From assembly GCF_037975245.1 (NCBI RefSeq), contig NC_092570.1:2935501-2995500 (forward strand): a stretch of DNA of 60,000 nucleotides, written 5' to 3'. The position numbers and the translations under genes were made by a program. Source of the DNA: Apostichopus japonicus (taxonomy: Eukaryota > Echinodermata > Holothuroidea > Aspidochirotida > Stichopodidae). The notes under the pieces are model-generated. The model ran no database searches and was not told where the DNA came from. It was given only the letters and a program-made list of their open reading frames with translations. This document shows, in pieces, positions 11,530-24,143 of this stretch; the stretch's first letter is position 1; each line of letters starts with the position of its first letter.

Positions 11530-13412
11530 ATTAAACTAAAATAACTGTGAACACGTACTACAGTTATATATGATGATGATGATATTGTAAACACTCACTG
11601 CTATACGGGAACGTTGGCTCAGTTTCATACCCCGTACTGTCCGCACAGATATGCATGTAATACATCAGATCACAAAGTTCACATATGGGTTATACGAACA
11701 GTTGAAAGAGGTCTGTTAATATTTGGTGGAATTTCTGTATATTCGCACTTTCTTTTATTATTATCTTTTTGTTATACAGATTTTAGCCAATGTTGCCTAT
11801 AAATTTATAGTGGTATATTTTATGTTCACTATCAGTATTTCTTACACTGTTTTTCCATTTCATGTAATGGATTACTGGTATTCATATATTAACGCCGTGT
11901 GGTTTTCGTGTCGAAAGTGTGTTTATCACAGTGGCGCATTCGCAGCTATGTAGGCCTACTGTCATCATGGATAATTATAGTTCAGTCATGCGGTCTGTAA
12001 TAAAAGGTATGTACATGTCAATCGTTGCATAGATACGTGTATAATTTTGTCATGTATTGTAAAATGCATCAGAATTATATCAATATTCAACAATAATAAT
12101 TGTAATTATTACACAATGATAGTTTGCAAGGTGTTATGATGCCTTTGTGAGCCAAACGGGAGTACATCACACCAAGACGTTGAACAAAGAACTTATGAGA
12201 CTTGGTCAAGTTGAACGATCAGAAGAGGAAATTACATACACTCCTAAAATAGATTAAATGTTTCGAAAGAACTGGGGAAAAACTGACATATATATATCAA
12301 CAAGAAAACCCTGACAGAAATTATAATTGTTCTGTACTATTTGTATCCGTATTTAGTAAGAATGTACCGGCCATAAATATAAAATATTTTTACCTTAGCC
12401 AGCATGCGGAGTGTATCTTAGATACAGGCAACCCAACAATTTATTTATCTCAAACTATCATCTGTGTTGGTTTCACCATCTTCATACCAGTTTTATTAGA
12501 CCAGTTTGAATCTACAAAATCTACACACAATGTAAAGCTGTATTTCTGTGACGCATTTGCTACAAGCTGGTGTTTTGGAACCATATGAAGAATAAGTAAG
12601 AAATAAATTAAAATATAATGCCTTAACCTAGTTGAGAATACTCCAATACAGCACGACCGATGAAATTATAGCCATTAAACTGCAAATAAAAGATCAAGCA
12701 GTACATGACATTTTGTGGTACAGAAAAGTTCTGTATAAGTCTAGGAAGCTTATAACTCCATTATCATTAGCAACAGCCACCATGTTTTGTTTTTCTCTCA
12801 TGGATTTAATAGTTAGATTAAGGAGTACCCTATTATGTGTGAATACTATGTATACTATACATTGCTTATTCAGAATGTCAGTTAGTTAAAATCTAACAAG
12901 GCAACTAAAAAGCACGGTTGCGGAATAGTCCCACAGCAATATTTTATCTCTGATCACTCTCCTCTCGCCCATCTCCTACATAATTTGTAATCATTGGCTT
13001 ACCAATTAGGAAGGGGTCCCTGTGCAGCCATTGGATATATCAGGAGAGTCCGCTTTCACTTAAGCGCAACAGACTATGGTTTCGACTTGGTTATGAGCAA
13101 TTTCTTGTCATTTGGTCCGTTAGATGCCCGATATATGTAATAAGCTATCAGTATTAAAATTATCATGTTTGCATTATACAACAGCATATCGAACTACACG
13201 TTATTTCAATCGTTGAATATTTTAGTTTAATATCTCATTCATTCTACAACTTGAGAATTAATCAGAATTAGCTATCGATATTCAAATAATTTTTGTTCGT
13301 ACTACGACAAGATGGCTGTAGAGTGTATTCGTTTATCTTGTTGAATATTATAGCTTAATAGGTAGTCTAGTCTACAGCGACGGCATTATGTATTCCAAAT
13401 CATTAATATCAA
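11530..13412. other. Class I spacer 3' of pseudogene 3
   Basis: This is non-coding sequence. It matches 38443-40327 closely from about 11720 onward and the spacers of the other units more distantly. The site near 12893 is an empty version of the SINE insertion at 7029. No supported gene is present. Confidence 0.65.
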
Positions 13413-15536
13413 TCAGTTAATAATATTTGGAACGGCTTGACGATTCTCTTCACGCTGTTGAAAGTTCTCTGCAAAGCCATCCCTGCGGAATGCTACAGGA
13501 ATGTTGTATTCTGTGACATCAACAGTACAAAACTCATTCATCTCGTCGTCTTCATCATTAATTTTAACAGTTGCGGTGGAAGCAGCGTATTGAATGACGT
13601 CAGCCGAAATTTTCTTATTCACTGGCACTGCGTAAGTTGGTGTTTTGCTTGTATATTCTTCTTGTTGAGAATCTGTCCTGTCCTCTTCAGGTTTTTCTTC
13701 AACTTGCTGATCTTGTTCTTTTGTTCCTTTTTTCGTCCTTACTATTGCAATCAATAAGCACAGCAGAACAATACAAAGGACGACAACTGTGCAAACACCG
13801 ACGATAATATAAATAAGGAAATCGACTGGCTCTTCATCGCTCCCTTGACCTCTCGTCGTTTCTTGCGTTGTGTCCTTCGAGTCCATCGTCGAGCTCGTTA
13901 TTACATTGGTGTCGCTCGTTGAAGTAATTTCGCCTGGTTGAGTTTCACTTGTTATTGGAGTTACCATCATTGGACAACCTTCTGTAAGGTCCGATTGTTG
14001 GCTGGGTAGTGAAATATAGTCATTTATGGACATACCAGCAGGACCGATTGAACACCTCTCGTCAATACTCGGCCCAAATGAACAATCGTATCTAGTAGGT
14101 CCATAAGTGTCAAAGGTCCTACAACGATTCGCCTAATTGCTTTACCGTTGTGTTGAACTTTCATTGACAGTACATTCTCACCAGTTTGTGAGTTGACCAC
14201 AGTTTTAATCCAATTGCATTCAATTGATACGTCACAATAACATGATAAAGACATGGGCGGCGATCCGTACTTCCGAGTGGGGGGGATATGGCCTGGTTGA
14301 CTATCTAAGCGTAGCGCCACCATGAGTTGGCGCGAAGCGTACAAGAAAATTTTGGGATTTAAAAACCCTCTAGATGGCCGGAAACGGCACTTCCCGAGGT
14401 TTCCAAGCGGCATATACCCAACTTTAAAATAGGGATATCATGTCCGAAATATCTCATAATCAGGATCCAAAATACTTTTTTTTTAAATTTCGGGTGTTAT
14501 TTTGGGAAAATTGCCCCTGTCAATCTTGTTTCAGGCGCTACGTTAGAATGTTCGAGAGCTCTTTTATATTATTCGATGAAGAAAATGGCCTCATGCAGGC
14601 TATTATATATATGAATACACAATTACACATAGTTACATTACTAGGTACCGATTGCTAGGGCATCCAGGTGAAACGTGTATTAAGCATTACCCTGGTAACA
14701 TGAGATTCTCAGCTGTTCGAGGAAACATGTACGTGTGTAGGCCTACTATAGGGCCTATATGAATACTATGAGGGTGCATATATGTACTATATCAATACCG
14801 TGGGCGCAATAATACATTTTGTTGTTATAGGGCCAATGAAGCCTACAGTCAACTATTCTTGCTTTATAAAGACGGTTTATTTGAAAAGACCGCACTGCGT
14901 TTATGGTAGGCGAGAAATGAAGCTAAAAAAGAGCCGTACATTCACGATGATGCATAAATGTAGGCATGAAAAAATTCTTATCCCTGGCATTTGGTGGGGG
15001 GGATATGGTGTATTACATCCCCTCCACCCATTTTCATGGGGGGATATATCCCCCCCTTCCCCCCCAGGATCGCCGCCCATGGATAAAGATAGAATATCCC
15101 CTACACTGTAGGCTTGATGAAGACCGGTGCCATTCCGCAGACATGATGCGGATTGTTTGTCTCTTACATTTACCGATAACATTCGAGATATTTCAACCAT
15201 TCTTCCAGGGTTCTTATCTTTGTTTCGCGATGTACAAGAGTAATTCCCACCAGTCTGTTCAGTTACCTGCTGTATGTTGTACTCTAGACAATTTCCAATA
15301 CCACCGTTAGTCGCTACACTCCCTTCTCCTACCTTAGTAATCGTGACGTCTGTATGTAATGCATTACTCACGTGACATATCAAAGTAATGTCCTTTTCAC
15401 CGATGAAGATGACTTCGTTGAAATTTCCATCCTTTATCTCGAAATAAACTTCCTGCGATTCACAGAGGACTTGATCAATTGGAATGAACAAAAGAGTCAA
15501 ACAATAAAAGCAAAACAAACAATAAAAAGATTCCAT
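13413..15536 (-). pseudogene. Two-Ig receptor pseudogene, tail type A, split by a hAT-like insertion (gene 3)
   Basis: The 5' part (15536 down to 15082) encodes a MESFY signal peptide and all of Ig1 up to the start of Ig2. The frame is then interrupted by an 830-bp transposon (14252-15081). Beyond it, 14251-14098 continues Ig2 (CYCDVSIECNW through GPLTLMDL). A 4-bp deletion relative to gene 1, near 14097, then shifts the frame. The rest (about 14096-13413) again matches the family: stalk, membrane helix, and tail with YAVP and YNIP. There are thus two independent lesions. The tail remains otherwise open, which suggests recent inactivation. The last 190 bp of the tail are shared almost exactly with the gene at 40328-41575. 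Confidence 0.9.
14252..15081. mobile_element. 830-bp non-autonomous hAT-like transposon inside gene 3
   Basis: It has perfect 15-bp terminal inverted repeats, CATGGGCGGCGATCC at the left and its reverse complement at the right. A perfect 8-bp target-site duplication GATAAAGA flanks it (14244-14251 and 15082-15089). Sequence just inside both ends is G/C-rich. No transposase frame is visible. The 8-bp duplication and C-rich ends fit the hAT superfamily. The left end shares a diverged stretch ('ttggcgcgaagcgt', 'gccggaaacggcac') with 59050-59120. Confidence 0.92.
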
Positions 15537-15769
15537 GTTCAGACGTAATGATCCACACATAGGCTATTGGAAAATACAAAAGGAATCAGATGTAAGTCAT
15601 TCTCTAATGAATTACAAGTATTCAATGACCTGATGATATGATAACTAGAGCAAGTAATCTCCGGTTTTAAGAATCGTTGAGAGTTCTAAGTTGCTTTAAG
15701 CCTCAAAATCCTTCCTCAAATTTTGTGTACAAACTATAGTAAGTATCGCTCGTTGTTGGTACTATACAG

Positions 15770-15905
15770 TTAAATAAATCTTTCACACCGACACCTAAGT
15801 CTTCTGCGGACGAATGACAACTTCCGAAGACGTCCAAAACGAGGAGAGGTAGAGATATGAAAGGAATACTGTACTGGATTATACACAGACAGATTGGGGA
15901 GCTGG
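15770..15905 (-). promoter_or_regulatory. Upstream conserved block of gene 3
   Basis: This is the homolog of 3355-3500, retained upstream of the disrupted gene. Conservation of 'ggattatacacagacagatt' and its flanks identifies it. Confidence 0.4.
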
Positions 15906-16197
15906 AACCAAAGTATTAAACTTGTGAAACCGTGTAAGCCTACTTCCATCTTATCATTCAACGTATCTACTGAAGGTAACTATAGTGCTTAAACTAACAT
16001 TCTTTGCTCAAAGAAATCCCGATATTTGCAACACCTTTAATTTCATCAAAACTATTTGTATTTTACACAATGATATAATGCAAGGTATTATGATGCCTTT
16101 GTCAGTCAAATATGGGTATATCACACCAAGACGTTAAACAAACAATCTATAACACTTGGTCAAGTTGAACAATCAAAAGAGGAAATTACAACTGGTC

Positions 16198-16450
16198 AGT
16201 ACTCGTACCCTAGTACAGTTTCCTGTGATCATGTGATTGTCCTCGTAATCAGCAAAAGTAATTTCCATCATCATGATTCCGTACTCGTACTCGAGTACAG
16301 TTTCATGTTCGCTTCCTCATAGGTTTGTACTCGTATCCAGCAAAGTCAAAAGTCGTGTGCTGGTACTCTTATTAATGACGTTGTACTCATACTGATGCTC
16401 ATACTCGGGGCATTGTACTCGTACTTGTGACATCGTACTCGCACAAGAAG
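16198..16450. repeat. Class I upstream minisatellite, contracted copy C
   Basis: About three units remain, compared with about 11-13 in the sibling units. A perfect GTACTCGAGTAC lies near 16282. It lies about 660 bp 5' of gene 3. Confidence 0.85.
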
Positions 16451-16943
16451 TCTGCTATATACCACGTGCAGTTTATTTACATTACTCTTTCATATATACA
16501 CCCTTTAAACTTTCTTTTCTTCGTCATCTCTTTTTTTTTTGTTCTTTTTTTTTTGCGTAACTTTTTGTTGTTGTTACACTATTCAAATATAAGACAGAAA
16601 TGGTTGTTGAGTATGACTATGCTCAATATAAGAAACAAATAGCTGTGCACAATTTCTCTAAATCGTACCTATCGTGCATGCTATACCGAGTTTTAAAATT
16701 ATTTCTATTTTCAGTTAGATATATATAGATACACCAAAACACACCCAATCATTTTAGCGGGCTATTTATTCGTGTAATAATGATACCCAATAACAGTGAC
16801 CGACAATTGCTTTATTTTTCACCGTCAGATACAGAAAAAGAAACCAATTCTCGCATTTACGAAAAGTACGAAGTTTGATAAAATACTTCTTTACACAGTC
16901 TGAATTACTGACTGAATTAAGAGCATTTTTACAGCCTCGATCC

Positions 16944-17126
16944 AGGCCGGTAGCCAGACTAGGGGATAGAGAGGTCGTGCCCCTCCGCGCAGACTACTGT
17001 ACCACCCCCCTACCTATCCACCATCATGTGTTTACAAAATCAAAACAAGTTACACTAGGACACGGATGTGCATCTTCTTAAATCTTTGGTGCCTCTACGA
17101 CCCAGAATTCCTGCCTACGGGCGTGC
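16944..17126. mobile_element. Small hAT-like MITE remnant, class I copy 3
   Basis: The left target duplication CTCGATCC is at 16936-16943; the right copy has mutated to CTCCATCT (17127-17134). The left end 'aggccggtagccag' is closest to a perfect inverted partner of the right end 'ctgcctacgggcgtgc'. Confidence 0.6.
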
Positions 17127-17134
17127 CTCCATCT

Positions 17135-18772
17135 TTTAAACTTTATGACTGTGGAAGCTTCTGTTATATGTGATGATAATATTATATACACTAATTGCTG
17201 TACGGGAACGTTGACTAAACTTGATACCCATACTGTCCGCACAGATATGCATGTCATACATCGAATCACAAAGTTCACATATGGGTTATACGAACAGTTG
17301 AAAGAAGTCTGTAAATAATTGGCAGATTTTTTTGTGTTTTCGCGATTTTTTTTTATTACTATTCTCTCTTTTTTTATACAGATTTTAGCCAATGTTGCCT
17401 AGATACATTTATAGTGGTATATTTTATGTTCACTATCAGTATTTCTAACAATTTTTTTCCATTCAATTTAATGGATTACTGGTATTCATGTATTAACGCC
17501 GTGTGGCTGTCCTGTCGAACGTGTGTTTATCACAACGGCGCGTTCGCAGCTATAGTACTGTCATCATGGATAACTAAAGTTCAGTCACACCGTCTGCAAT
17601 AAAAGTAAAAAATATCTAAACATGTCAATCGTATCATGGATACGTGTATTATTTTGTCAAGTACTGTACACTTCATCAGGATTATATCAATATTCAGCAA
17701 TAAGACATGCAATTATCACACAATGATATTTGTCAAGGTGTTATGATGTCTTTGTGAGCCAAACAGGAGTACATAACACCAAGACGTTGAACAAAGAATT
17801 TATAAGAATTGGTCAAGTTGAAAGAGGAAGTTTCGAAAACTCCTAAAATAGAATAAACGTCTCGAAAGAACTGGGGAAAAAATGACATGTTTATTACAAC
17901 AAGAAAACCCTGACAAAAATAATAGTTGTACTGTACTATTTATATCCGTATTTAGTAAGAATATTCCATAATTATATAACACTTTCCTTAGCCAGCATGC
18001 AGAGTGTGTCTTAGATACAGGCAACCCAACAATTTGTTTGTCTCAAACTATCATCTAGGTTGATTTTACCATTCATACCAGTTATATTAGACCAATTTGA
18101 ATATAAATTCTACACACACTGTTAAGCTGTAATTCTGTGACACCTTTGCTACAAGCTGGCGTTTTGGTACCATATGAAGAATAACTAAGATATAACTTAA
18201 AATATAATGCGTTAACCTAGTTGAGAATACTCCAACGCAACACGTCAGATGGAAATATAGTCACAGAACTGCAAATAAGAGATTGAGCAGTACATTACAC
18301 TTTATGGGACACAAAAAGGTTCTTTATGAGTCCAGAAAGCTTATAACTCCATTACTATTAGCAACAGCCACCATGTTTTTTCTCTCATGGATTTAATAGT
18401 TAGATTAAGGCGTCCGCTTTTATCCCTGTGCAGCCATTGGATATATCAGCCCTAAAGGAGAGTCCTCAACTATGGCTTCGACTCTGCTATAAGCAATTTC
18501 TTGTCGTTTTGGTCCGTTAGATGCCCGGATATATGTAATAAGCTATCAGTATTTAAATAACCATGTTTGCATCATACAACAGCATATAGAGCTATTTCCA
18601 ACGTTGAATAGTTTAGTTAATATCTCATTCGTTCTAAGGATTAGCTATCGGTATTCAAATACTAGCGCTGTATTTATTTATCTTGTTGAATATCGCTTCC
18701 ACTTATATATTATATAGCTTAATAGGTAGTCTAGTCTACAGCGACGGCATTATGTATTCCAAATCATTAATA
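17135..18772. other. Class I spacer 3' of gene 4
   Basis: This is non-coding and homologous to the other class I spacers, with several small deletions. The region just left of 18773 is of class I type although gene 4 has a class II upstream region, so gene 4 joins the two spacer types. Confidence 0.6.
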
Positions 18773-20182
18773 TTAACCAGTTATTATATTTGGAACGGAT
18801 TGTCGATTCTCTTCACGCTGTTGAAAGTTCTCTCCAAAGTCATCCCTGCGGAATGCTACAGGAATGTTGTATTCTGTGACATCAACAGTGCAAAACTCAT
18901 TCACCTCGTCGTCTTCATCATTCATTTTAACGGTTGCAGTGGAAGCAGCGTATTGAATGACGTCAGCCGAGACTTTCTTTTTCACTGGCACTGCGTAAGT
19001 TGGTGTTTTGCTTGTATATTCTTCTTTCTCATTCACCTCGTCGTCCTCATCATTCATTTTAACGGTTGCAGTGGAAGCAGCGTATTGAATGACGTCAGCC
19101 GAGACTTTCTTTTTCACTGGCACTGCGTAAGTTGGTGTTTTGCTTGTATATTCTTCTTGTTGAGAATCTGTCCTCTCCTCTTCAGGTTTTTCATCAACTT
19201 GCTGATCTTGTTTTTTTGTTCCTTTTTTCGTCCTTACTATTGCAATAAATAAGCAGAGAAGAACAATACAAAGGACCACAACTGTACAAACACCGACGAT
19301 AATATAAATAAGGAAATCGACTGCAGGCTTTTCATCTATCTCTTGACCTCTCATTGATTCTTCCGTCGTGTCCTTCGAGTCCATCATCGAGCTCGTTATT
19401 ACATTGGTGTCGCTTGTTGAAGTCATTTCGCCTGGTTTAGTTTCACTTGTTATTGGAGTTGGACCACCTTCTACAAGATCCGATTGTTGGCTGGGTAGTG
19501 AAATATAGTCATTTATGGATACATTAGCAGGACCGATGGAACACCTCTCGTCAAAACTCGACCCAAATGAACAATCGTATCTAGTACCTAGGTCCATAGA
19601 TGTCAAAGGTCCTACAACGATTCGCCTTATTACTTTACCGTTGTGTAGAACCTCCTCTGATATTAAACTCGTACCTTTTGCGGAGCCGACTACAGTTTCA
19701 ATCCAATTACATGTAATTGATACGTCACAATAACATGATAACAATAAAACATCCCCTTCACTGTATGCTTGATGAAGCCCGGTGCCATTCCGCAGACACG
19801 ATGCGAACTGGTTGTCTCTCACGTTTAACGATAACATTTGAGACATTTCAACCATTCTTCCAGTGTTCATATTTTCGTATCGTGATGTACAAGAGTAATT
19901 CCCACCATTTTGTCCAGTTACCTGTTGTATGTTGTACTCTAGATAATTTCCAATACCACCGTTAGCCGCTACACTCCCTTCTCCTACCTTGGTAATCGTG
20001 ACGTCGGCATGTAATATATTACTCACGTTACATATCAAAGTAATGTTCTTTTCACCGACGAAGATGACTTCGTTTAAATTTCCATCCTTTATCTCGAAAT
20101 AGACTTCCTGTGATCCGCAACAGACTTGATAAATCTGAACTAACAGAAGCGAAATTGCGAAAAATCTATAAATTGATCCCAT
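18773..20182 (-). CDS. Two-Ig-domain membrane receptor, tail type A with duplicated docking module (gene 4)
   Basis: This is a 469-residue frame starting MGSIY, the class II leader. The signal peptide is 1-22 and ends in CC. Ig1 has C51 and C98. The extra Ig1 cysteine found in paralogs (position 80, NCLEY) is Y80 here. Ig2 has C150/C152/C158 and about C204. The membrane helix is about 289-316. The tail contains a 44-residue tandem duplication (residues 343-386 and 387-430), encoded at about 18895-19157 by two 132-bp copies that differ by about one base in the part I compared. It doubles the site Y352-AVP as Y396-AVP and the acidic NDEDDEVNE stretch. Y439-NIP closes the set, giving three YxxP sites. 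Leader and upstream DNA are class II while tail and 3' flank are class I, so the gene spans a block junction. Confidence 0.88.
   Translation of the reverse strand: MGSIYRFFAISLLLVQIYQVCCGSQEVYFEIKDGNLNEVIFVGEKNITLICNVSNILHADVTITKVGEGSVAANGGIGNYLEYNIQQVTGQNGGNYSCTSRYENMNTGRMVEMSQMLSLNVRDNQFASCLRNGTGLHQAYSEGDVLLLSCYCDVSITCNWIETVVGSAKGTSLISEEVLHNGKVIRRIVVGPLTSMDLGTRYDCSFGSSFDERCSIGPANVSINDYISLPSQQSDLVEGGPTPITSETKPGEMTSTSDTNVITSSMMDSKDTTEESMRGQEIDEKPAVDFLIYIIVGVCTVVVLCIVLLCLFIAIVRTKKGTKKQDQQVDEKPEEERTDSQQEEYTSKTPTYAVPVKKKVSADVIQYAASTATVKMNDEDDEVNEKEEYTSKTPTYAVPVKKKVSADVIQYAASTATVKMNDEDDEVNEFCTVDVTEYNIPVAFRRDDFGENFQQREENRQSVPNIITG
18895..19157 (-). repeat. 132-bp in-frame tandem duplication in the gene 4 tail
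   Basis: Two adjacent 132-bp copies encode EEYTSKTPTYAVPV through DEDDEVNE. One visible difference is cttcatc versus cctcatc. No paralog in the window has this duplication. Confidence 0.92.
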
Positions 20183-20439
20183 TTTCTGACGTTATGATCC
20201 AGTTAGATACAAAAAATTTATTAGATTTAAGTAAGTCCATCACTTCACGTTAGCTGTTTTTCATGTATTCATTTACCTGATTTAATTATAACTTGAATAA
20301 CAGATCATCTTACATATTGCACTTAACTCAACATTCGATGACTGATCGAAAGTGCTGTAATAGTTTCTTCTCCGATGTCGCCTATAGTACAAAAATAACG
20401 TAGAAAATAATAAATATCGTCTTCAGTGAAATACTTTCT

Positions 20440-20880
20440 AAATAATCTTTGGCGTCCAATAGCTCTTCTGTATATGATTGTAAACTCAAGATGTCGAATA
20501 TCAACGGTAAACACTACGTCAAATGAATACAGCTCTGGATTACACACAAACTGGCGGTGGAACTGCAACTACCTATAGAATCCAAGGTTCTTACTTCAGC
20601 AAATCTATTGGGAGACAGCATTGGTTGATTTTGATGAAATAAGCGACAATTCGACCAAGATTTTTTCCATCAAAAAATGTTAGCCTTTAAGCATTTTGTT
20701 ACAATGTTAACTCACAATATTCCAGTATGACGTTGATCACATCCAGAATAGAAAGAAAAATTCATTTACGACACTTTATCAATCGACCACAAAGTTCACG
20801 AACACGATATTTAATGAACACAACGCTGTATTATACACAAACTGACGGGTTATTCAAACTGGAATCAAAAAATAACAAAT
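20440..20880 (-). promoter_or_regulatory. Upstream conserved block of gene 4, two diverged copies (class II)
   Basis: A first copy at about 20440-20585 matches the class I upstream block through 'ctctggattacacacaaact' and its flanks. A second, diverged copy lies at about 20760-20880 ('ctgtattatacacaaactga'). The first copy contains an 81-codon frame (20323-20568) that is also open upstream of gene 6 but broken upstream of gene 10. Promoter or untranslated-exon function is inference. Confidence 0.4.
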
Positions 20881-20889
20881 TTATGAATT

Positions 20890-23738
20890 TTTGTAACTTC
20901 CTTCTTCTCGCTTCAGCGAGTCCATTGTATGGAACCCTTTGCATATTGAAATAGCCACAATATCATCACAGGCATTTGTCTACTAAAAATTCCATTGGAG
21001 ACTTCATTTACAGATTTCTTGGATAATAAAGTCTCTAGATCTATACCAAAGTTTCTTTTGGTTTTCAAACGTCGTGAAGGCATATATAATGCTCACTGAC
21101 ACGTTATCATGTTGACATTGTGAGTCCAACCGAGTTTATAACCACCCATGCATGACTGAATACGAATATAGACAGTTGATATATTGAATATTTTGTACAA
21201 TTTGAGCATAGAAAACAAACTAATTATGTGAACAAATAGCAACGCTGAGAATCATTATTTTGTTCAGGATTTAAAATTTCAGGATTGATGGTTTTAAAAC
21301 CTACTATGAATGCATATCGATGTTGAGTGTGTCTTACGTACAACTGCGTCACCAAAGTAAGGTTACTTTAATTGAGCTGATTGCTTTGTTTCTTATGTTT
21401 TTATTCGTTTTAATATTTTATTTTATTATCTATTTTGATAGTGCCACAAAAAATTAAAATGATAAAACTCGCTATAACTTTTAAAGAAATATCCCAACGT
21501 TTCTACACATTCTTTAACAGTATCAAATGTAGTTTGATCTTATAATTTGCATATTCACGAACTGAAGGAGTCTTACGATGAGTAAACATATTTAAAACTG
21601 AAATGAAATACTAAGAGTACTACGGACTCGCAGCAGATTCCACAAAACAGGATTATTTGGGTTTTTGCTACATATAACGGTGTACACGGAGTTAATTACT
21701 ATATTCTAGCATACGTGGTAAATATACCCTCTAAAAGGTCAGTCATTTGTGGATTTGCAATAATTCTATATATTTTATTTTATGTAAAGAGGCTCGTCCA
21801 CTGAATTATTCGCATACGATGTTCATACTCAACATCGACTCATTTTTATAGTATATGAAAGCTCATGCACGTAGCCAGGCGACGTCACATGGGATCACCC
21901 CTCGCCAACCCCATGCAAGCCCTTCCCCTTTCTATGTGTGTCACCACCAACTGTGACTAAAATATTTGGAAGTTACAGGACACGAGTATTGTGCACCTCC
22001 TTAACTTGTTGATACTTGTTGATATTGTTGGTGCCCCTCCAACTCAGAATTACTACTGGCATGATTATAAAGTGTTCATTCAAAAGGTCTCCTCAGATAA
22101 CTAAAGGTTGCAGTATAAGTGAATATTTTGAATTTCGTAATAATCTCATTACGAGTATGCACCTTTCTTTCGGTAAGCAAAGGTTTATACGCTAAAGGGT
22201 TGCGGCATCCATTCGATGGATCAGTGAAATAAAATCTTCCCTGCATGCTCTGTTCTATCCCTGCAGTTTCCTTCACAAAACGGAAGTTTCATAGACTTGG
22301 TTTGATGTGCATATGTTATTTGATGTTTTCTATCTAAGGTAAATATTGCTACATAAAGTGTTTTCCTATACAAAGGACTTTTAAGATGTAATAAACAGTT
22401 GGGCGGTAAATGTGACTTTTCAATGCGATTGGAGGTATATGTGAGAGTTGAGAGGGAGGCGACAGATAAACGTAGGTCTTATATGTGCGATTCGGATTCA
22501 AACAAAATATCTCAAGCTTTATGAGTATGAAAAGGAAACATGTTATGCACAAGTTAGGTGGTTTACACACACGTATATTGTACAGTAATATACACAGTAT
22601 AATTAGCTTTCGAGATATGCCGCATTTATGCACACGTGTTGAACTACAAGTCTTAATATTGTTAAAAAATGTTCATACATTTGCATATATCCTTACTATG
22701 GCTTTTAATATTGAGCGATCCAAAAGACGAAAAAGAAGTAGAAAGCATTTTAATTTCTAAGACGAACTTTATTCAAATATTCCCTGAAGTTATCTTAATT
22801 CAAGGAACATATATAGAACATGATTTTACCTTAATCATCTATACTCAGAATGAAATTTCGACAAATTACTCAACAATAAAACAAAATGAAAACAAGTAAC
22901 GAGCTCCTGCATGTACATGCCTTTGAAACTTTCTTGGAACAGATATATAACTAAATATGCAATTTGTAATCTTTATAATAATATGAACAAAATAAAAAGC
23001 GAAAACATGAAATAAGAGAAAAACATATCATAAAAAACAAGCTTATACAGCACATCAAAACAACAAGATATATTAAAACAGAACATAATAAAACAATACG
23101 TTGAGTATCATTGGCCAATACGGTTTCCTGCTGGGGGAGAGGCCTGCTTGATACCATTTGTCCGTAGTAGTTTACTTCTAACGCAGGAACTTTGGAATGT
23201 TAACTATTACAATAACCAAAGGTATAAAAAGATTGTGTCAGCTCTGTCGTTGCATCAGAATTAGCCCATCGTAGTAGGTTAGCAGTAGTGTGGCTGTTCT
23301 AACATTAAATATCCCAAAGTGCACCGTTAAGGTCAATTGTGGCGTTTGTTCCATTCAGGCAGCAGATTGGCATATACTGATAACATCGAAGAAGTTTAAT
23401 TAACACCAACGAAGAAGGATATGTTTATTAACGTTATTCAATTCTTTCTAAAAGTATCGTGAATGGAATATTACAGGCTCAAACTTTATCCTCAAGGCGA
23501 AGTGCGCCTTTCATTCTTTCCTTCTGGGTTATTTGATACTCCTTCGTCTTTTAGGTTTCTTTTTGTCTACAAGGAGTCTCCATCTTTTAAAAATATATGG
23601 AATGTGTTACATGATATTCATTCGACAACATTCGGTTATGTTCTTGAGCCTATTCCATATTGAAATATGTCTGTCTGATGTAGTATTTCGGGCATTAATG
23701 GCTGCTTATATTGTCGATTATATAACATTTCCCCTGAT
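20890..23738. other. Class II spacer with degenerate MITE
   Basis: No gene is supported. The segment is homologous to 28080-30431 and 53840-56235. It includes a degenerate copy of the MITE family at about 21860-22060 ('cacgtagccaggcgacgt' at the left, 'gtgcccctccaactcagaat' near the right). Small frames at 22485-22760 recur in the sibling spacers but are frameshifted there. Confidence 0.55.
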
Positions 23739-24143
23739 TTACATATTACGCTGACATATAGGCGGTTCATCATAGGTGTGCGAAACATGTTTAATTTTGA
23801 TCGAGTAGTAAACATATGGACTTGATCCATACGAGCTGCCAATGGTGGGATTTTCCTGAATACTGTAGTATAAATTGTCAGGCTGACGATTTACATCTGC
23901 AAATTCTTTCAATTGATTATCGTTTTCGTTTTTCTCTGTGGCATCTATCTCTCCGTGTTTGATTCTATGCAACCGTCTGAGGGTCAACACTGCAAAAATT
24001 GCAGCTGCCATCAGTAGTGAACTGGCCAGTGCAACAGCTAGATATTTGATTAAGTTCGTGTAATCTCCAGTCATTGATCTCTGTTGATCAGTTGATTTGT
24101 TGTTTGTGGTAGCAGATTCCTCTTCTGACATTGTTTCTCTCAA
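23739..24143 (-). pseudogene. Receptor remnant: stalk, membrane helix and tail type C only (psi-5)
   Basis: A 134-codon open frame matches the last third of the gene at 56236-57429: an STDQQ stalk, a membrane helix (LAVALASSLLMAAAIFAVLT), the QPDNLYYSIQENP segment and a final YDEP site. Signal peptide and both Ig domains are missing. Immediately 5' (from about 24142) the DNA matches 59121 onward, which lies 1.7 kb beyond the start of the intact homolog. A single deletion of roughly 2.5 kb would explain this. Without a leader it cannot make a surface receptor on its own, unless an unseen upstream exon supplies one. Confidence 0.8.

Noticed and set aside
14901-15111. A gene inside the hAT-like insertion
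   Set aside because: The frames overlap the element ends, run from receptor into transposon sequence, and show no transposase features.
20323-20568. A conserved 81-residue protein upstream of class II genes
   Set aside because: It is open upstream of genes 4 and 6 but broken upstream of gene 10 and not kept in class I blocks. Conservation is better explained by shared ancestry of the DNA, although the block itself is reported.
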